From an uncultured Lachnospiraceae bacterium (GTDB lineage Bacteria; Bacillota; Clostridia; Lachnospirales; Lachnospiraceae), in assembly GCA_902803355.1 (NCBI GenBank), contig CADCPP010000075.1, positions 1 to 23,822 on the forward strand: a stretch of 23,822 nt of DNA. Direction: 5' to 3'. The position numbers and the translations under genes were made by a program. The notes beneath the pieces are model-generated. The model was not told the origin of the DNA and did no database searches. It saw only the letters and a program-made list of their open reading frames with translations. Below, piece by piece: positions 21,395 to 23,822 of the stretch (the stretch's first letter is position 1; each line of letters starts with the position of its first letter).

Positions 21395-21792
21395 GGCAAT
21401 TCACCTTCTTCCTCGTAGATGGCCCGCAGGTGGCGCAGATATTTCTCCACGCGCTGACGCTTCCGGTACGCTTCCCGGTACAGCGCCACATGGGTGAGCA
21501 GGCAGATCAGCATGCCAAGGATGGTCACACCGGCCCAGATCTCAAGCAGTCTGAGGCCAAGGGCAGCCGCATCGGCAATATGATAGGTCACGGTCCAGCC
21601 GTCACCGTAGGCAATGAGGCCCAGGATCACCACTGCCGCATAGGCAAAGGAGACCGCGAAAAAGGCCTCCCAGAGTTCTTTTGACGCGTAATCATCAAAC
21701 CAGAAGCTGCCGGTGATGAAGCGGTAACGGGAATGCGTTTTTTCTTCGATTGCGAGCTTTGTCATCAGAATGACTTTTTCCTGCTTCAGCAT
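21391..21792 (-). CDS. Uncharacterised small membrane protein, first gene of cdaA operon
   Basis: 133 residues from ATG 21792, which has AAAGGAGG at the right distance; the earlier ATG 21825 is upstream of that site and inside an inverted repeat. Two hydrophobic regions (about 42-61 and 76-103) flank a short loop (GDGWTVTYHIAD), and the C terminus is a basic helix (LYREAYRKRQRVEKYLRHLRA in part). There is no recognisable family. It overlaps the next gene by four bases and follows a strong promoter, so it leads the transcript that carries cdaA, cdaR, dtd and ruvAB. Its function is unknown; tight coupling suggests a partner of the following multi-TM protein. Confidence 0.82.
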   Translation of the reverse strand: MLKQEKVILMTKLAIEEKTHSRYRFITGSFWFDDYASKELWEAFFAVSFAYAAVVILGLIAYGDGWTVTYHIADAAALGLRLLEIWAGVTILGMLICLLTHVALYREAYRKRQRVEKYLRHLRAIYEEEGELP

Positions 21793-21807
21793 GGCGCCTC
21801 CTTTCTG

Positions 21808-21827
21808 CTTTGACTGACAGGTCAAAG
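21808..21827 (-). repeat. Inverted repeat in the leader of the cdaA operon
   Basis: CTTTGAC and GTCAAAG form perfect 7-base arms around a six-base centre, 9 bases upstream of the AAAGGAGG site and 22 bases after the -10 box. It could be a regulator site or an RNA hairpin next to the ribosome binding site. Confidence 0.5.
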
Positions 21828-21848
21828 GATATAGTCACAGTTGTGAAG

Positions 21849-21878
21849 ATTATACCATAACAAAGCAAGGCTGGACAA
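21849..21878 (-). promoter_or_regulatory. Promoter of the cdaA-cdaR-dtd-ruvAB operon
   Basis: Minus strand: TTGTCC (21873-21878), 18 bases, perfect TATAAT (21849-21854), with TG one base before the -10 box (extended -10). No other good promoter is seen before the following six genes, which are nearly touching. Confidence 0.8.
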
Positions 21879-21913
21879 TCATTTTTCTGAAAAGACGCTA
21901 AAATTCTTCGGAC

Positions 21914-21940
21914 AAAAAAACCGCGTTCCGAAGAACGCGG
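21914..21940 (-). terminator. Rho-independent terminator of greA
   Basis: On the minus strand an 8-bp stem CCGCGTTC / GAACGCGG closes a stable TTCG tetraloop and is followed by seven T (21914-21920). It lies 13 bases past the greA stop. Confidence 0.95.
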
Positions 21941-21953
21941 CAGTGTTTGGGCT

Positions 21954-22436
21954 TCAGTGATCCGCCCGTTCGATATTCAGGATCTTGTAGCTGATCTCAC
22001 CGACAGGGGCGTGCACAACGACCGTCTCCCCTTTCTTGTGTCCCATCAGGGCCTGCCCGATGGGCGATTCGTTGGAGATCCTTCCGCTCATGGAATTGGC
22101 TTCCGTGGAACCGACCATATGGAAGGTCGTGGTCTTTTTGCTCTTCTTTTCCTGCACCGTGACCAGGCAGCTGATATTCACGCGGTCGAAGCTCATGTCC
22201 TCTTCTTCCACGATCTCGACGTTTTTCAGGATCGCTTCCAGTTCGGCGATCCTGGCTTCGATGTGGCGCTGCTCTTCTTTTGCCGCATCATATTCGGCGT
22301 TTTCGGAAAGGTCGCCCTGTTCACGCGCCTCCTTGATCTTCTGTGCGATCTCCTTGCGCTGATTCACGGTAAGATCGTTCAGTTCGTTCTCTAACTTTTC
22401 ATACCCGCTGCGGGTCAGGATCTTCTTTTCTGCCAT
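21954..22436 (-). CDS. greA: Transcription elongation factor GreA
   Basis: 160 residues from ATG 22436 with AAAGGA upstream; a longer open frame to 22670 lies within dus and is ignored. GreA enters the secondary channel of RNA polymerase and stimulates cleavage of backtracked RNA. The N-terminal coiled coil carries EAREQGDLSENAEYDAAKE, with the acidic tip D-x-x-E-N-x-x-Y-D at about 42-50; the C-terminal FKBP-like domain has ISNESPIGQALMGHKKGE. It has its own perfect consensus promoter and a strong terminator, so it can be expressed independently of dus. Confidence 0.98.
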   Translation of the reverse strand: MAEKKILTRSGYEKLENELNDLTVNQRKEIAQKIKEAREQGDLSENAEYDAAKEEQRHIEARIAELEAILKNVEIVEEEDMSFDRVNISCLVTVQEKKSKKTTTFHMVGSTEANSMSGRISNESPIGQALMGHKKGETVVVHAPVGEISYKILNIERADH

Positions 22437-22496
22437 GATCGTTCCTTTCTGTCCCGTGCTTCTTTCCCGGGACCAAGCTGTTTTCACAACGGCAAA

Positions 22497-22525
22497 ATTA
22501 TACTCTGCCGCTTTTTCAATGTCAA
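22497..22525 (-). promoter_or_regulatory. Perfect consensus sigma-A promoter of greA
   Basis: Minus strand: TTGACA (22520-22525), 17 bases, TATAAT (22497-22502). All twelve positions match. The -35 box contains the TGA stop codon of dus (22522-22524). Confidence 0.95.
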
Positions 22526-23478
22526 GCCTTGGCAAAGGCTTCCAGCCACTTTTCAAGGTCCTCCCGGGATGAAAGCATCGATGCCTCCCGGCGAAGCGCT
22601 GCCGCGCCCGAAAAGCCCTGCGCGTACCAGGCAAGGTGCTTGCGCATCTCCTGCCAGCCCACATGTTCACCTTTCTCTGCGGTAAGTTCCAGGGCGTGCC
22701 TCCGGATCACCGCCGCTATCTCTTCCCGAGAAGGCACATCAGGCGCCGCCTCTCCCTTTAGGGCAGCCTTAACCTCCGCAAAGATCCAGGGTCTTCCCCG
22801 CACCGCTCTGCCGATCATCACACCGTCACAGCCGGTCTGCAGAAGCATGGCCTTTGCGCTTTCCGGGTCCGTCACGTCGCCGTTGCCGATCACAGGAATG
22901 CTTACGCTTTCCTTCACCTGCCGGATGATGTCCCAGTCGGCCTTGCCGCTGTAGTACTGCTCGCGGGTCCGTCCGTGCACCGTGATCATGGCAGCGCCCG
23001 CATCGGCAAGACGCCTTGCCAGTTCCGGCGCGTTGACGCTTTGTTCGTCAAAACCCTTGCGGATCTTTACCGTGACCGGTTTCTTCAGCTTCTTTGCCAT
23101 TGCCTCTACGATCTTTGCCGCCAGCTCCGGCTCCCTCATGAGCGCCGAACCCTCACCGTTGTTTACGATCTTCGGCATGGGACAGCCCATGTTGATATCG
23201 ATCCAGTCAAAGCGCTCCTCCAGCCGCAGCGCCATCTCCGCCATCAGCTCCGGCTCTCTGCCGAACAGCTGCGCAGCAAGGAGCGTCTCGTTTTCCCCCC
23301 GCCGCAGAAGCTTTTCCGTCCCCCGGTTGCCGTAGAACATGGCTTTCGCGCTCACCATTTCCGTGACCGCTCCGTCCGCGCCGAATGCCGCGCAGATCTC
23401 CCGAAACGGCCTGTCCGTCACCCCGGCCATCGGCGCAAGAAAGACAGGATTTTCGATCGTCAGCTCCCCGAGACGCAT
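22522..23478 (-). CDS. dus: tRNA-dihydrouridine synthase (DusB-like)
   Basis: 318 residues. It reduces specific uridines in tRNA to dihydrouridine with NADPH and FMN. Visible: LAPMAGVTDRPFR (14-26) of the FMN-binding TIM barrel, INMGCPMPKIV with the catalytic C99, VKIRKGF, ITVHGRTREQYYSG (phosphate and tRNA-binding region), VIGNGDV and GVMIGRAVRGRPW. The small C-terminal helical domain (WYAQGFSGAAALR) is also present. ATG 23478 directly follows the TAA of the upstream gene, so the two are coupled. The type is most like DusB of Firmicutes. Confidence 0.97.
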   Translation of the reverse strand: MRLGELTIENPVFLAPMAGVTDRPFREICAAFGADGAVTEMVSAKAMFYGNRGTEKLLRRGENETLLAAQLFGREPELMAEMALRLEERFDWIDINMGCPMPKIVNNGEGSALMREPELAAKIVEAMAKKLKKPVTVKIRKGFDEQSVNAPELARRLADAGAAMITVHGRTREQYYSGKADWDIIRQVKESVSIPVIGNGDVTDPESAKAMLLQTGCDGVMIGRAVRGRPWIFAEVKAALKGEAAPDVPSREEIAAVIRRHALELTAEKGEHVGWQEMRKHLAWYAQGFSGAAALRREASMLSSREDLEKWLEAFAKA

Positions 23479-23802
23479 TTACCTTGCATCCTCCATCATA
23501 AACGCGCGGTAAAAGGCCTCAAGCTGCGCAAAGAGTTCTTCTTTTTCTTCCTGCAGCGCGCGGATCTGCAGTTCCGTCTCGATCTCATCGTAGCCGAAAT
23601 CCGCTTCATCCGGCACCACTTCAAGACGGAGGCTGCCGTCCGGAACAAAGACCATCAGAAAGGTCGCGCCGATCCGGTCCGCCATGACCACGGTGATGTC
23701 ATGGAGCTCCTGCTGCACCGCTTCCGGCAGGCGCGAAAACTCCGGATTGAAATAATATTTTAACTGCTCGGCGCTCGCGCCGCACAACACTTTACCGTCC
23801 AT
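23479..23802 (-). CDS. DUF6145-like small protein
   Basis: 107 residues, ATG 23802 with AAAGGA upstream, and its TAA stop directly abuts the dus start codon. The opening MDGKVLCGASAEQLKYYFNP (1-20) and the middle with FVPDGSLRL and DEIETELQIRALQEEKEEL fit a small clostridial family I recall as DUF6145, found next to dus. A C-terminal coiled coil (about 70-98) is visible; there is no signal peptide or TM helix. Function is unknown; coupling to dus hints at tRNA or translation-related work. The promoter must lie beyond the window end, which is only 20 bases upstream. Confidence 0.82.
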   Translation of the reverse strand: MDGKVLCGASAEQLKYYFNPEFSRLPEAVQQELHDITVVMADRIGATFLMVFVPDGSLRLEVVPDEADFGYDEIETELQIRALQEEKEELFAQLEAFYRAFMMEDAR

Positions 23803-23822
23803 AATGATTCCTTTTGTGATCC

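Noticed and set aside
1..23822. CRISPR arrays, tRNA or rRNA genes, insertion sequences, attachment sites
   Set aside because: No regularly spaced repeats, cloverleaf-like CCA ends, rRNA segments or transposase/integrase proteins were seen on either strand.

Overview
The window reads as ordinary chromosome of a low-to-mid GC anaerobic Firmicute, most likely a Lachnospiraceae-type clostridium. The grounds are strong AAAGGAGG-type ribosome binding sites, sigma-A promoters, the diadenylate cyclase CdaA/CdaR pair, ZapA, a DUF6145-like small protein beside a Dus enzyme and GreA, and several membrane proteins of a type I associate with that family. Species cannot be fixed from the sequence alone. 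No rRNA, tRNA, CRISPR array, transposase or phage gene was seen, and no gene-free stretch exceeds 300 bases; the largest is the 259-base divergent spacer at 8490-8748.

Layout. (1) 2-1967, plus strand: the C-terminal half of an ABC-F ATPase, then two small zinc-ribbon membrane proteins, closed by a strong terminator. (2) 2091-8489: the accessory part. A plus-strand TIR / transmembrane / coiled-coil / beta-propeller protein converges, with only 14 bases between stops, on a minus-strand two-gene operon encoding an HD-phosphohydrolase / RyR-like protein and a SLOG-like / four-TM protein. (3) 8749-9390: a HAD phosphatase with its own promoter, ended by a bidirectional terminator. (4) 9499-15414, minus strand: a compact seven-gene run of two DUF1287-like envelope proteins, a Nudix hydrolase, a PlsC-like acyltransferase, a PAP2-family enzyme, a histidine phosphatase and an M28 peptidase. 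(5) 15546-15902: zapA. (6) 16061-21792, minus strand: two uncharacterised membrane proteins, cdaA, cdaR, dtd, ruvA, ruvB, with overlapping or nearly touching genes and one clear promoter. (7) 21954-23802: a DUF6145-like gene, dus, and greA with its own perfect consensus promoter.

The most interesting part is region 2. TIR domains can cleave NAD+ and make signalling nucleotides, SLOG domains can bind NAD-derived ligands (as in the Thoeris effector ThsA), prokaryotic RyR domains have been linked to nucleotide-centred conflict systems, and paired TM helices are a common membrane-effector form. TIR, HD-RyR and SLOG-TM side by side therefore look like an uncharacterised nucleotide-signalling immune or stress module. 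The domain calls are from motif reading; the joint function is inference.
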